From: a bacterium
GTDB lineage: Bacteria > Zixibacteria > MSB-5A5 > GN15 > FEB-12
Direction of reading: 5' to 3'
Length of the DNA: 64,000 nt
Assembly: GCA_020444475.1 (NCBI GenBank)
Contig: JAHLKV010000003.1
Coordinates: forward strand, 248,001 to 312,000
Positions 1 through 7,696 of this stretch are shown here, one piece after another (the first letter of the stretch is position 1; every line of letters starts with the position of its first letter). Both the position numbers and the translations under genes were made by a program. Below the pieces are notes generated by a model. The model was not told the origin of the DNA. It worked only from the letters and a program-made list of their open reading frames with translations, and made no database searches.

Positions 1-189
1 GGCGACAATCTGAAGGCGGAACGAGTCCGGCTCGAGATAGTCGTTGCGAAACGCGATATCCTGCGGGAAGAGTCCGAGGTACGAAGTCAGCTCGGCCAGC
101 CCGAGTTCTTCGGGCGACGCCTGACGGTCATCGGCCTGCCCCACGGCGGTGCAGAGCAGGAGAATGGCAGCAATCAAACAGGTCTTCAT
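1..189 (-). CDS. N-terminal part of a secreted protein, cut by the window edge
   Basis: The minus strand reads an ATG at 189 and stays open for 63 codons to the window edge. The product starts MKTCLIAAILLLCTAVGQA, a short basic N-terminus, a hydrophobic stretch and an A-x-A-like cleavage site, so a Sec signal peptide is likely. The visible mature part is acidic and matches no family I recognise. There is no strong ribosome binding site upstream. The 3' end lies outside the window, so length and function cannot be judged. Confidence 0.6.
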   Translation of the reverse strand, partial: MKTCLIAAILLLCTAVGQADDRQASPEELGLAELTSYLGLFPQDIAFRNDYLEPDSFRLQIVA

Positions 190-324
190 AATAATGGGTC
201 AGTATGCCCCTTGCGGTCGATCTGGTCAACAAGAATAGCGTGGTGGTATAGGGAGTTATCGGCCGTGAAAGGGGTGAAAATGAGGGGGAATTGGGAGGGA
301 CGTCTGGATCAGACCAAGACCTGT

Positions 325-558
325 CCGTCAGGTGCTAGACCGTCGGAGACGGGCGACACCTGACGGGCTCCACTCGTTCCGTCAGGTGCTAGACCAGCCG
401 AAGGCGGGCGACACCTGACGGGCTCCTTTTCCAGACTGTCGGATGTACCTGCCTCCGGCAGGAAGCATCCGACAGAACAGCCTATAGCTCTTTGAGGACA
501 TCCTTAGCACCCGTTCCGTCAGGTGTTAGACCAGCCGAAGGCGGTCGACACCTGACGG
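325..558. repeat. REP-like palindromic repeat cluster 1 (families A and B)
   Basis: Family A is a 42-43 bp imperfect palindrome, arms CCGTCAGGTG and CACCTGACGG around a GC-rich inner part, at 325-366, 379-421 and 516-558. Family B is a 40 bp palindrome, arms CTGTCGGATG and CATCCGACAG with an inner CCTGCC/GGCAGG hairpin, at 436-475. The copy at 516-558 is followed by a T-run, so it could also terminate plus-strand transcripts. A and B alternate with conserved spacers, as in BIME-type mosaics. The cluster ends 12 bp from the REP-associated transposase gene. No gene is visible between 190 and 569. Confidence 0.85.
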
Positions 559-569
559 TTTTTCACCCC

Positions 570-1052
570 TCATGCCCATCCAGTCCAAACGGGCAGACTG
601 CCGACGCTATCTCTCTCGTACGCAGCTGCACTCGACCACCTCCATTCGACGGCAGACTTCGCCAGTCCTGCCCGCACCGGATTCATATGAATATAACGGA
701 TCTTGGTACGCAGGACATCGTCGGAATAGATAGCCACCCTATCGAATCTCTCCTCCCAAACTTCCCGATCCTGGATTCCCGAATCCCTCATCGCCTTCTG
801 CGCAGTGAACTTCTTGAAGTCCCGCATGTACGAGCTCAAGACTCTCCCGCTCATAGCGAGCACCAGATGGATATGCGTAGGCATGAAGACATACGCGATC
901 AGACGAGCGTCGTACTTGTCGTTGTAGAATTCAAGAGAGTGACATAGCGCATCGTAGACACCGGGGATGTCACCGTACGGCTTGTGATTGCGAAAGGTTG
1001 TCGTAACGAAGAAGCAGGAGCCGTAGAGCTGCTCTGGAAAACGAAGGCCCAT
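570..1052 (-). CDS. REP-associated tyrosine transposase (RAYT, Y1 HUH family)
   Basis: This 160-residue protein has the Y1 transposase architecture: an early FFVTTTF strand, the HUH metal-binding motif as H60-I-H62 in MPTHIHLVL, and the helix KIRYIHMNPVRAGL near 117-130 with Y120 the likely nucleophile, followed by WRWSS. The length is normal for single-domain RAYTs, so it looks intact. These enzymes nick single-stranded DNA at REP palindromes and are usually single-copy, domesticated genes rather than mobile insertion sequences. Family A palindromes lie 12 bp past its 3' end and about 50 bp before its start, matching the usual RAYT-REP arrangement. No convincing ribosome binding site precedes the chosen start. 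Confidence 0.9.
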   Translation of the reverse strand: MGLRFPEQLYGSCFFVTTTFRNHKPYGDIPGVYDALCHSLEFYNDKYDARLIAYVFMPTHIHLVLAMSGRVLSSYMRDFKKFTAQKAMRDSGIQDREVWEERFDRVAIYSDDVLRTKIRYIHMNPVRAGLAKSAVEWRWSSAAAYERDSVGSLPVWTGWA

Positions 1053-1103
1053 GTGTCGAGGCTACGATAGCGGCGCCGGGGACACAATCACATTCCGGTC
1101 GTT

Positions 1104-1510
1104 CCGTCAGGTGCTAGACCAGCCGAAGGCGGTCGAGACCTAACGGGCTCCTTTTCCAGACTGTCGGATGTACCTGCCTTCGGCAGGAAGCATCCGACAG
1201 AACAGCCTATAGCTCTTTGAGGATATCCTTAGCGGTCGTTCCGTCAGGTGCTAGACCAGCCGAAGGCGAGCGACACCTGACGGTTTCCTTTTCCAGACTG
1301 TCGGATGTACCTGCCTCCGGCAGGAAGCATCCGACAGAACAGCTTCTGGCTCTTTGAGGACATCCTTAGCACCCGTTCCGTCAGGTGCTAGACCGGCCGA
1401 AGGCGGTCGACACCTGACGGGCTCCTTCTCCAGACTGTCGGATGTACTCGCCTCCGGCGAGAGGCATCCGACAGAACAAGCTAAGCTGAGGCAGGAAGCA
1501 TCCAACAGAA
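1104..1510. repeat. REP-like palindromic repeat cluster 2 (families A and B)
   Basis: Family A copies lie at 1104-1146 (arm degraded to CCTAACGG), 1241-1283 and 1378-1420; family B copies at 1161-1200, 1298-1337 and 1435-1474; a half copy of B is at about 1489-1507. The order A-B-A-B-A-B is regular. The spacers between B and the next A also repeat, each carrying the words agctctttgag and tccttag, so the duplicated unit is about 137 bp. No coding capacity is seen between the transposase and the pilin terminator. Confidence 0.85.
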
Positions 1511-1530
1511 CAGGTTCGCAGCACCCCCCA

Positions 1531-1563
1531 CAAACAAAAGCGCCCGCCAAGGGCGGGCGCTTT
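1531..1563 (-). terminator. Rho-independent terminator of pilin gene 1
   Basis: A perfect 12 bp stem (1537-1548 with 1552-1563, loop of 3) is followed on the minus strand by TTTTG. It lies 27 bp past the stop codon of the pilin at 1590-2012. Confidence 0.85.
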
Positions 1564-1589
1564 CGAGGACTTCGATGATCGTCGGACTA

Positions 1590-2012
1590 TTAGCCCGTTA
1601 CGTCGTTGGTCGTATTCTGAAGATCACCGGTCTCGTCGATCTGCCAGACATCGTCCGTAGCATCGTCGTCGAGGTTGGCCGTAGCTGTAGCCACGAAAGC
1701 GTCAGCCTGCGGCTGGTAGTCATAGCTGTAGATCGCGCTACCCATGATCTCGACACCGAGTTCAGGGAACGCACCATTTGCCACCTGCGGCGTAGCATCA
1801 CCGGTCACGTAGGTGTTGTTGGCCTGACGATACGTACGGGCCATCGTATAGATCTGCTTCAGGATCTGCTTGGCCTCTGACTGTTTCGAACGGGTGGTAG
1901 CCTGCATAAACCGCGGAATAGCCAGGGCGGCCAGGATACCAATGATGACGACCACGATCATCAACTCGATAAGGGTGAAACCCTTCTGGCGATTGTGGAA
2001 CTTGCTGAACAT
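1590..2012 (-). CDS. Type IV pilin-like major subunit, paralogue 1
   Basis: The 140-residue prepilin starts MFSKFHNRQKG followed by FTLIELMIVVVIIGILAALA, giving a short basic leader, prepilin-peptidase cleavage after Gly, the conserved Glu at mature position 5 and the N-terminal hydrophobic helix. The start at 2012 has a GGAGGG ribosome site 5 bases upstream; longer in-frame starts lack one. The rest is a pilin head without the usual C-terminal cysteine pair. It is closely similar to the pilin at 4929-5357, sharing TMARTYRQ, YSYDYQPQ and a GDLxNxxND tail. A sigma-54 promoter and its own terminator make it a single-gene unit. Confidence 0.93.
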   Translation of the reverse strand: MFSKFHNRQKGFTLIELMIVVVIIGILAALAIPRFMQATTRSKQSEAKQILKQIYTMARTYRQANNTYVTGDATPQVANGAFPELGVEIMGSAIYSYDYQPQADAFVATATANLDDDATDDVWQIDETGDLQNTTNDVTG

Positions 2013-2075
2013 GAATCCCTCCAATACGGTTGTTATTGGTGTTACCTTGGTGTTCTTACTTACGGCATCTATACT

Positions 2076-2090
2076 GGCAACCACTGTGCC
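2076..2090 (-). promoter_or_regulatory. Sigma-54 promoter of pilin gene 1
   Basis: The minus strand reads GGCAC-AGTGG-TTGCC, with the obligatory GG and GC dinucleotides exactly 10 bases apart. Predicted transcription start is near 2065, giving a leader of about 50 bases. A sigma-54 activator gene lies close by at 3108-4511. Confidence 0.75.
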
Positions 2091-2219
2091 TTCATCGTTG
2101 GTTTTTTTTGAACAGGATTTGACTGCGTAAGTCGTTGCCAGTCAACCGGCCGCAGTTTCTGTCGAATCGGCGTGGGAACCGCCCCATTCTTTTATCGAAA
2201 ATCTCGGTTTCCGCTTTCC

Positions 2220-2247
2220 GCAGATTGCAAGAGTCCTTGCAATCTGC
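2220..2247. repeat. Perfect 11 bp inverted repeat (GCAGATTGCAA/TTGCAATCTGC)
   Basis: The arms at 2220-2230 and 2237-2247 are separated by 6 bases. A related word, cttgcagattgcaat, occurs near 4575 upstream of the activator gene, and a degenerate copy is at about 5577-5607 upstream of pilin 3. It is either another intergenic hairpin family or a shared binding site of this locus. Confidence 0.55.
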
Positions 2248-2282
2248 AAGAGCGAGGAGGGGTGGCATGCGGGATGAGAAGG

Positions 2283-2512
2283 CTGTCAGGCGAGGTCGCC
2301 GGCGAGTTCCGTCAGGTGCTAGACCAGCCGAAGGCGGTCGACACCTGACGGGCTACTTTTCCAGACTGTCGGATGTACCTGCCTCAGGCAGGAAGCATCC
2401 GACAGAACGTGCTAATATCCGGCAGGAAGCATCCGACAGAACGGGCCACGCTCCGGCGAGAAGCATCCGACAGAACAATTCCACCTTGCTGTCAGGCGGG
2501 GTCGCCTGACAG
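2283..2512. repeat. REP-like repeat cluster 3 (A, B, half-B and C hairpins)
   Basis: Family A is at 2309-2351 and family B at 2366-2405, followed by two tandem 3' halves of B at about 2419-2441 and 2450-2474. A perfect 10 bp hairpin, CTGTCAGGCG/CGCCTGACAG, is at 2489-2512, with a decayed half of it at 2283-2300. The truncated tandem B halves show that the repeat can be duplicated in pieces. No gene is seen between pilin 1 and the terminator of pilin 2. Confidence 0.8.
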
Positions 2513-2530
2513 CACAACTCCCAACACCAC

Positions 2531-2561
2531 AAAAGGAAAGCGGGCGCCCGAGAGCGCCCGC
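2531..2561 (-). terminator. Rho-independent terminator of pilin gene 2
   Basis: An 8 bp GC stem (2540-2547 with 2554-2561) is followed on the minus strand by TTTCCTTTTG, 33 bp past the pilin stop. Confidence 0.8.
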
Positions 2562-2593
2562 CGGAAGATGAAGCAAGTGACTTTTTCGCGCTG

Positions 2594-3022
2594 TTATGTA
2601 GTAACGTCGTTAGGCAGATTCACCAGATTGCCGTCCTGGTTGATCGTCCAGGTATCTATAGTAGCGTCACCGTCGATATCCGCCGTCGCCGTTGCCGTAA
2701 ACAAATCGCCGGCAACGTTTATCTGATAGGTGTAGAGCGCGCTGGGCATGATCTCCACCCAGATCTCACTAAATGTCTGCGGGTTGGCGGCGTTGGCGAC
2801 ACCCGCCGGCGAGAAGTACTGGTTGGTCGCCGACTGCTGACGGAACGCCCGCTGGTTGACATAGATCTGCTTGAGAATCAGCTTCGCTTCGGATTGTTTG
2901 GCGCGCATGGAGGCAGTCATGAAGCGAGGGATGGCCAGCGAGGCCAGAATCCCAATTATGACAACGACAATCATCAGCTCAATCAGCGTAAAACCGCGAT
3001 TGGATCGATGTAATCTGCGCAT
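2594..3022 (-). CDS. Type IV pilin-like subunit, paralogue 2
   Basis: The 142-residue prepilin has leader MRRLHRSNRG, then FTLIELMIVVVIIGILASLA with Glu5. The start at 3022 was chosen because the leader then has normal length and an AGGGATAGGA-type site precedes it; upstream in-frame ATGs at 3037 and 3127 would give overlong leaders. Its head differs most from the other two paralogues, with an asparagine/alanine-rich segment near residue 65 and YTYQINVAGDLF, so it may be a minor or alternative subunit. It lies 85 bp downstream of the sigma-54 activator but has its own promoter in the gap. Confidence 0.92.
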   Translation of the reverse strand: MRRLHRSNRGFTLIELMIVVVIIGILASLAIPRFMTASMRAKQSEAKLILKQIYVNQRAFRQQSATNQYFSPAGVANAANPQTFSEIWVEIMPSALYTYQINVAGDLFTATATADIDGDATIDTWTINQDGNLVNLPNDVTT

Positions 3023-3072
3023 ATTCCTATCCCTCATTGTGCATTGATTTCTTTTCAACGACGAAATGATGC

Positions 3073-3087
3073 GCAAACGGCGTTCCA
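3073..3087 (-). promoter_or_regulatory. Sigma-54 promoter of pilin gene 2
   Basis: The minus strand reads TGGAAC-GCCGT-TTGCG with correct 10-base spacing between GG and GC. It sits in the short gap after the activator gene; the predicted start is near 3061, about 40 bases before the ATG. Confidence 0.68.
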
Positions 3088-3107
3088 GCGGGCTGTGCAA
3101 AAAAGGC

Positions 3108-4511
3108 CTAATCGGCATCGCGGTCATCCGTCGGTTTTTTCGTCTTATTGGAAAACTGATCTTTCAGATTATAACGGTCCAGCTTCCGGTACAAAGTCGA
3201 ACTGTCGATCCCCAGAATCTTCGCCGCCTCAGACTTCTTGCCTTCCGTCTGGGTCAGCACAAAATGAATGTATGCTTTTTCGATCGACTCCAGAGTCGGA
3301 TTGGTCGGCTGGACCTGCTGCACCACGCCCTCGGGCTCGGCTTTGGCGAGACGCTCGGGGAAATCACTCCGGTCCAGCGCCGAACTCCGGCTCAGCAGAA
3401 TTGCCCGCTCAATAGTATTCTCCAGCTCGCGAACATTGCCGGGCCAGTGGTAGTTGCTCAGCAGCTCGAGCGCATCGGGCAGAATCTCTTTCGGCTCCCG
3501 TCCGGCCTTGGCGCAGAAGCGCTGGATGAAGTGCTCGATCAAAATCGGGATATCCTCGGCGCGCTCGCGAAGCGGCGGGATCGTGATCGGGATAACGTTC
3601 AGCCGATAAAACAGATCCGCCCGGAAGCGCCCGGCCTTGACATCATCTTCAAGCTCGGCGTTGGTCGCCGCGATCAGGCGGACATCAACCTCGATCGGCT
3701 GGGTATGCCCCACCGGCGTGATTTTCTTCTCTTCGAGTACGCGCAACAGCTTGACCTGAATGGCCAGCGATGTATTCCCGACCTCGTCCAAAAAGAACGT
3801 CCCCCCGTCGGCGACCTTGAACAGACCGTCCTTGTCTCTCACCGCCCCGGTAAACGATCCCTTCTTGTGACCGAACAGCTCCGATTCAAGCAGCGTCTCG
3901 GGAAGCGCCGCGCAGTTGATCGAGACAAACGGTCCGCCGCAGCGGGTCGAATGATGATGAATCGCTTTTGCAATCAGGTCCTTACCGGTACCGGACTCTC
4001 CGCGAATCAGAACCGTCGAATCCGATGACGCCACCCGTCGGGCCAGCTTCTTGAGCTGCACCACCGTCTCGGAGGTCCCGATGAAGTTATCGAACGAGTT
4101 GTCTCCCTGGAGCTGCTTTTTGAGCTGGACGTTTTCGTGGATGAGCGCCGTCCGGTTGATCGACTTCTCTATAATAAGCTTGATCTCATCGACCTTAAAC
4201 GGCTTGGTGATATAATCCGCCGCCCCCTGCTTCATGGCTTCGATTGCCGTATCCACCGAAGCATACGCCGTCATGACGATTACTTCCTGGCCGGACTTAA
4301 ACGACTTGACGTTTTTCAGCACCTCGATACCGGTCATCTCCGGCATCTGCAGGTCGGCAATCAGGAGATCATAGTTCTTTTGCTTCAACCAGGAGATGCC
4401 CTCGGGGGGCGACGTGGTAGAATCCACGCTGTAGCCCTCTTTGGACAGCATGATCTCCATGAAATTACACATGGAATCTTCGTCGTCGATTACAAGAATA
4501 GAAGCCGGCAT
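3108..4511 (-). CDS. pilR: Sigma-54-dependent response regulator, PilR/NtrC type
   Basis: The 467-residue protein has three standard modules. Residues 1-120 form a receiver with acidic D9/D10, phospho-acceptor D53 in LLIADLQMP and TKPF lysine. Residues 145-380 form the AAA+ domain with Walker A GESGTGKD, a GSFTGA loop (variant of GAFTGA that contacts sigma-54) and WPGNVREL. The C-terminal Fis-type helix-turn-helix is near 425-445 (KSEAAKILGIDSSTLYRKL). A GGAG site supports the start. It lies between pilin genes that carry sigma-54 promoters, which strongly suggests pilin regulation, as for PilR. No cognate sensor kinase is in the window. Confidence 0.9.
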   Translation of the reverse strand: MPASILVIDDEDSMCNFMEIMLSKEGYSVDSTTSPPEGISWLKQKNYDLLIADLQMPEMTGIEVLKNVKSFKSGQEVIVMTAYASVDTAIEAMKQGAADYITKPFKVDEIKLIIEKSINRTALIHENVQLKKQLQGDNSFDNFIGTSETVVQLKKLARRVASSDSTVLIRGESGTGKDLIAKAIHHHSTRCGGPFVSINCAALPETLLESELFGHKKGSFTGAVRDKDGLFKVADGGTFFLDEVGNTSLAIQVKLLRVLEEKKITPVGHTQPIEVDVRLIAATNAELEDDVKAGRFRADLFYRLNVIPITIPPLRERAEDIPILIEHFIQRFCAKAGREPKEILPDALELLSNYHWPGNVRELENTIERAILLSRSSALDRSDFPERLAKAEPEGVVQQVQPTNPTLESIEKAYIHFVLTQTEGKKSEAAKILGIDSSTLYRKLDRYNLKDQFSNKTKKPTDDRDAD

Positions 4512-4652
4512 GTACGTTCTCCGCTGAAGATCTAAGCTGGCTGGTCGCGTCCTTTAGAAGGAACTTCGGCAGTCTTGCAGATTGCAATAAGGGAGTCGAC
4601 TCACTTTGATCAGGATTTGGACAGAGTAGATAACAATGGCTCCTCAGCGGTG

Positions 4653-4830
4653 CGTGGCGAAGGTCCTCGTGCACCACGGGTAGGTCGGAACCCCTGCGGT
4701 TCCGACTATGGTGTGCTTCCCCCTTCAACACGGAACCCCGGATTTTGAACTTGTGCGTGGTGTACGTCCTCGTGCACCACGGAACCCCGGACTTTGAACT
4801 TGTGCGTGGTGTACGTCCCCGTGCACCACG
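4653..4830. repeat. Hairpin repeats of families D and E
   Basis: Family D is a 26 bp hairpin with arms CGTGGTG and CACCACG, at 4653-4678 (degenerate left arm), 4756-4781 and 4805-4830. The last two belong to a 49 bp direct repeat that includes the spacer ggaaccccggactttgaac. Family E is a perfect 9 bp stem, GTCGGAACC/GGTTCCGAC, at 4684-4706. Together they fill most of the non-coding gap between the activator gene and the pilin 3 terminator. No gene is seen at 4512-4870. Confidence 0.8.
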
Positions 4831-4870
4831 GAACCAGACAAGTGCGGGCAGCTGAAGTCACCCCGCCACC

Positions 4871-4903
4871 AACAAAGAAGGCGCCCCCGATTCAAGGGGC
4901 GCC
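4871..4903 (-). terminator. Rho-independent terminator of pilin gene 3
   Basis: The stem GGCGCCCC/GGGGCGCC (4880-4887 with 4896-4903) is followed on the minus strand by TTCTTTGTTG, 25 bp past the pilin stop. Confidence 0.8.
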
Positions 4904-4928
4904 TCCGGATTCGCGTCTCAGTTGGCCG

Positions 4929-5357
4929 CTACAAGACAGCGTCGTTGATGGTGTTGACGAGGTCGCCGTTCTCGTTAATCGTCCAAGTGTCGATAGTGGC
5001 GTCGTCATCGAGATCGGCTGTCGCCGTCGCCAGAAACGAGTTTGGCTGCGGCTGGTAGTCGTAGGAATAAATAGCGCTGACCATGATCTCGACCCCGAGT
5101 TCGGGGAACGCGCCACCGGCCGCCTGCGGGGTAGCATCGCCCGTAACGTACGAGTTGGCGGTCGACCCCTGGCGATACGTCCGAGCCATGGTGTACATCT
5201 GTTTAAGAATCTGTTTCGCCTCGGACTGCTTCGCCTTCGTGGTCGCCTGCATAAACCGGGGTATAGCCAACGAGGCCAGGATGCCGATGATTACCACCAC
5301 GATCATCAATTCGATCAGGGTGAAACCACTCCGGCGACCGTGGAACTTGCTGAACAT
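4929..5357 (-). CDS. Type IV pilin-like major subunit, paralogue 3
   Basis: The 142-residue prepilin has leader MFSKFHGRRSG followed by FTLIELMIVVVIIGILASLA. The start at 5357 has GGAG 6 bases upstream; the ATG at 5378 lacks a site and would lengthen the leader. It is nearly co-linear with pilin 1 (IPRFMQATTKAKQSEAK, TMARTYRQ, YDYQPQ) but ends in WTINENGDLVNTINDAVL, resembling pilin 2. The three paralogues probably arose by local duplication, with the repeat-rich spacers between them. It has its own sigma-54 promoter and terminator. Confidence 0.93.
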   Translation of the reverse strand: MFSKFHGRRSGFTLIELMIVVVIIGILASLAIPRFMQATTKAKQSEAKQILKQMYTMARTYRQGSTANSYVTGDATPQAAGGAFPELGVEIMVSAIYSYDYQPQPNSFLATATADLDDDATIDTWTINENGDLVNTINDAVL

Positions 5358-5425
5358 ATTTTTCTCCAACAAGTACATTGTTTTCTTCGCTCCCGAGGAG
5401 CGCAGGGAATTACCACCATAAGGAT

Positions 5426-5440
5426 GGCAACGGACATGCC
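5426..5440 (-). promoter_or_regulatory. Sigma-54 promoter of pilin gene 3
   Basis: The minus strand reads CGGCAT-GTCCG-TTGCC with GG and GC 10 bases apart. The predicted start is near 5415, giving a leader of about 58 bases, close to that of pilin 1. Confidence 0.68.
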
Positions 5441-5655
5441 GCGGTACGAAGCAACCTTTGCACAGGCCGTCCGTTTGTTAAGTTCGTGGGCTGCAAGGGT
5501 AGCGACTCGGAGACGACGCGAGGTGTGAGCGGTTTCCATACAGGACGCCGGGTGCGACGTGTGACCCGCCTCGCAGTTTGCGAAACCGCTTCGCAATCTG
5601 CACGACCGCCCCGCGAAAACATGGACAACGCGCATCCAGTTGATTGGTCAGTTGG

Positions 5656-5761
5656 TCGGAACCCCTGTGGTTCCGACTATTTGTGCGTGGTGTACGTCCT
5701 CGTGCACCACGAGCCCCCGGAATTCGACCTTGTGCGTGGTGTACGTCCCCGTGCACCACGG
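5656..5761. repeat. Second cluster of D and E hairpins
   Basis: Family E is at 5656-5678 (loop CCTGT instead of CCTGC) and family D at 5687-5712 and 5736-5761, the D copies again 49 bp apart with a diverged spacer. The same E-then-D-D order occurs at 4684-4830, so the whole block was probably copied. Between 5441 and 5655 I see only a degenerate inverted repeat at about 5577-5607. Confidence 0.8.
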
Positions 5762-5773
5762 AACCCCGACCCC

Positions 5774-6622
5774 CTAGTCCCGCCGACGATACTTCGAACT
5801 CATCAATGTCCCGAACACGATCAACCCGATCCCCCCCAGCGCCAGCGGTTCGATATGCTCCCCGAAAATGATCAACCCAAACGCCAGGGCAAACACCACC
5901 CCGAGGTAATTGAAGTTGCTGACATTGGCCGCCCGCTCGGCCTGATAGGCGCGGGTCATATAGATCTGGGCAATCGTGACACAAATCCCGATAATCAACA
6001 GGACAATCCAGTCGACCGGTCCGGGCATCACCCAGTTAAACGCCGTGTACGTCCCGATAATCGGCACTGTCACCAGCGGGAAATAGAAAACAACTACCAG
6101 GTGGTGGTCATCGTTGCGAACTTTGCGAATGATATTGTAGGCGATTCCCGACCCCACCGCCGCGCAGACACCAAGGGTAACATCGAGTGGTGAGACTCTC
6201 GGATCAAACCCCTTGATCATCACCACCCCGACAAACGACACGACAAAGAAAAGCCACTGGATCGGTCGGGGCGGTTCTTTCAACATCACGCCCGCGATAA
6301 TGACCGTGAAGATCGGCGAGAGATACTGAAGGGTCGCGGCGCTGGCCAGCGGCATCTCCTGCAACGTATAGAAAAACAACGTCAGAGCCACCGTCCCGGC
6401 CAGCCCCCGCGCAATCAGCAGCGGTTTGTTGTTTCCCCACGGACTGATCTTCGCCCGCTTCAGAAGCACCCAGCAGACGACGAGCGAGATCACGGCCCGG
6501 AACGTGACGATCTCATACGACGGTATATGCGAGAGCCACTTCACTCCCACCTGCATCAGGGAGAACATAAACGTGGCGATCAGCATATACCGAACACCGT
6601 CGGACAGGTGGAGCTTGCTCAT
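5774..6622 (-). CDS. EamA-family (DMT superfamily) membrane transporter
   Basis: The 282-residue protein is almost entirely hydrophobic, with about ten membrane helices in two halves, the EamA/RhaT topology. Typical elements are FRAVISLVVCWVLL near residue 40, LQYLSPIFTVIIAGVMLKEPP near 95-115, and a second half ending LGVVFALAFGLIIFGEHIEPLALGGIGLIVFG. The ATG at 6622 gives a normal N-terminus with a weak GAGCGGA site; an ATG at 6655 has none. Substrate cannot be deduced; family members export metabolites or amino acids. It stands alone, downstream of the dockerin gene terminator. Confidence 0.85.
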   Translation of the reverse strand: MSKLHLSDGVRYMLIATFMFSLMQVGVKWLSHIPSYEIVTFRAVISLVVCWVLLKRAKISPWGNNKPLLIARGLAGTVALTLFFYTLQEMPLASAATLQYLSPIFTVIIAGVMLKEPPRPIQWLFFVVSFVGVVMIKGFDPRVSPLDVTLGVCAAVGSGIAYNIIRKVRNDDHHLVVVFYFPLVTVPIIGTYTAFNWVMPGPVDWIVLLIIGICVTIAQIYMTRAYQAERAANVSNFNYLGVVFALAFGLIIFGEHIEPLALGGIGLIVFGTLMSSKYRRRD

Positions 6623-6690
6623 CGCGTTGTCCGCTCTCGTTGGGTAGTCATGCAAGGGAGTGTTGCCGAGCCGGGCAGGAAAGTCAAGCG

Positions 6691-6724
6691 TATAAAAAAG
6701 ACGGCCGGCACTGCGCCGACCGTC
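6691..6724 (-). terminator. Rho-independent terminator of the dockerin-repeat gene
   Basis: The stem GACGG-t-CGGC/GCCG-g-CCGTC (6700-6724) is followed on the minus strand by TTTTTTAT. Confidence 0.8.
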
Positions 6725-6759
6725 GCGTCATTCCTCTGCTGCCCTTGTATGGTCGCAGC

Positions 6760-7374
6760 TCATTCGCACGGTATCGGCGCCGGACCGCCGTTGAAGAGAT
6801 AGTTTACCAGATAGATCAGGTCGGAGAGATCGATCTCGTCCACACCGTTGACATTCGCCTGCGCCATGTACGGCGGTTCCGGTCCACCACTGAACAGGTA
6901 GTTGGTCAGGTAGATCAGGTCGGACAGGTCAATACCCTCCTTGCCGTCGACATTCCCCGACTCGCAAACCGAGAAGTCGTAGACGTAGAAGGGAATGACA
7001 ACTGTGTCGGAAAGACCTGCCGCGAACGGATGGATGATCCAATCGTCATGTTCGACACGGAAGTAATACTGTCCTTCGGATAGCGTACCGATCGTCTCCG
7101 TACCACCCCAGAAGAAGTCCATTGGAAGGCAGAATACTCCTTGCAAATCAGTGAACAGGCTGGCCCAGTAGGTATTGCCGTCAACACCGCTGCTACCCTG
7201 CACGGTCACATAGTTTCCACAACCGTAGTGTACACTCCACGTCAATACGATTTCGTCATCCACGGTCGGTGTCTCCGGAGACACAGTCGCAATATGGACT
7301 TGACCCCATGCTGTGGCGCCGACAACAAGAAGCACTCCAACAAGCAGTAGCACAATTCGTCTGAAACCGGACAT
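6760..7374 (-). CDS. Secreted protein with two C-terminal dockerin-type repeats
   Basis: The 204-residue protein has a signal peptide (MSGFRRIVLLLVGVLLVVG, cleavage near TAWGQ), a beta-rich central domain and two dockerin type I-like repeats at the C-terminus: one with GNVDGKEGIDLSDLIYL and one with ANVNGVDEIDLSDLIYL, each followed by NYLF-GG. These are EF-hand-like calcium loops. The ATG at 7374 is preceded by GAGGGG 9 bases upstream. In cellulosomes dockerins bind cohesins, but no cohesin is seen here. In uncultured FCB-type genomes such repeats often end secreted proteins of unknown role. The central domain is unrecognised. Confidence 0.85.
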   Translation of the reverse strand: MSGFRRIVLLLVGVLLVVGATAWGQVHIATVSPETPTVDDEIVLTWSVHYGCGNYVTVQGSSGVDGNTYWASLFTDLQGVFCLPMDFFWGGTETIGTLSEGQYYFRVEHDDWIIHPFAAGLSDTVVIPFYVYDFSVCESGNVDGKEGIDLSDLIYLTNYLFSGGPEPPYMAQANVNGVDEIDLSDLIYLVNYLFNGGPAPIPCE

Positions 7375-7596
7375 AGGACATCCCCTCATCTTTGGTCGTT
7401 GCGATTTCAATGTCACGGTCGAAGGGTGGTGGATTACTTGTAAGATAGGTCACACGCTCTTCTATCCAAGAGGATTGTGCCCAAATGTTAGCGCGATAAG
7501 AAAAAACGCAATCTATGCGACTCGCTGATCATAGACATAGGCACACACCTTCAGCCGGCATGGCCCTGCCGTCAGCGTAGTGCGGAAAATGTTTCC

Positions 7597-7625
7597 TTGT
7601 CCCAGGAGTCGCTTTTTTGTAGAAT
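7597..7625 (+). promoter_or_regulatory. Sigma-70-type promoter of the methyltransferase-fRMsr unit
   Basis: TTGTCC and TAGAAT are separated by exactly 17 bases. The predicted start is near 7632, about 65 bases before the chosen GTG. Between the dockerin start (7374) and this promoter I see nothing else. Confidence 0.65.
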
Positions 7626-7630
7626 CGAAC

Positions 7631-7659
7631 AACACCTGAAACGAACTCATTCAGGTGTT
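7631..7659. promoter_or_regulatory. Perfect 10 bp inverted repeat at the predicted start site
   Basis: The arms AACACCTGAA (7631-7640) and TTCAGGTGTT (7650-7659) flank 9 bases. No U-tract follows, so it is not a terminator. Its position at the predicted start site suggests an operator or a 5' mRNA hairpin. Confidence 0.5.
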
Positions 7660-7696
7660 GGTTATAGCTGTACTACTCAGACTGGAAGGACCGACC

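Noticed and set aside
325..2512. Regularly spaced repeats that could look like a CRISPR array
   Set aside because: The repeats are palindromic, of two alternating families, with repeated rather than unique spacers, and there are no cas genes.
3095..3109. An alternative sigma-54-like site upstream of pilin 2 (GGCC...TTGC)
   Set aside because: GG and GC are only 8 bases apart instead of 10; the site at 3073-3087 has correct spacing.
6760..7374. Evidence for a cellulosome
   Set aside because: Only dockerin-like repeats are present; no cohesin, scaffoldin or glycoside hydrolase is found in the window.
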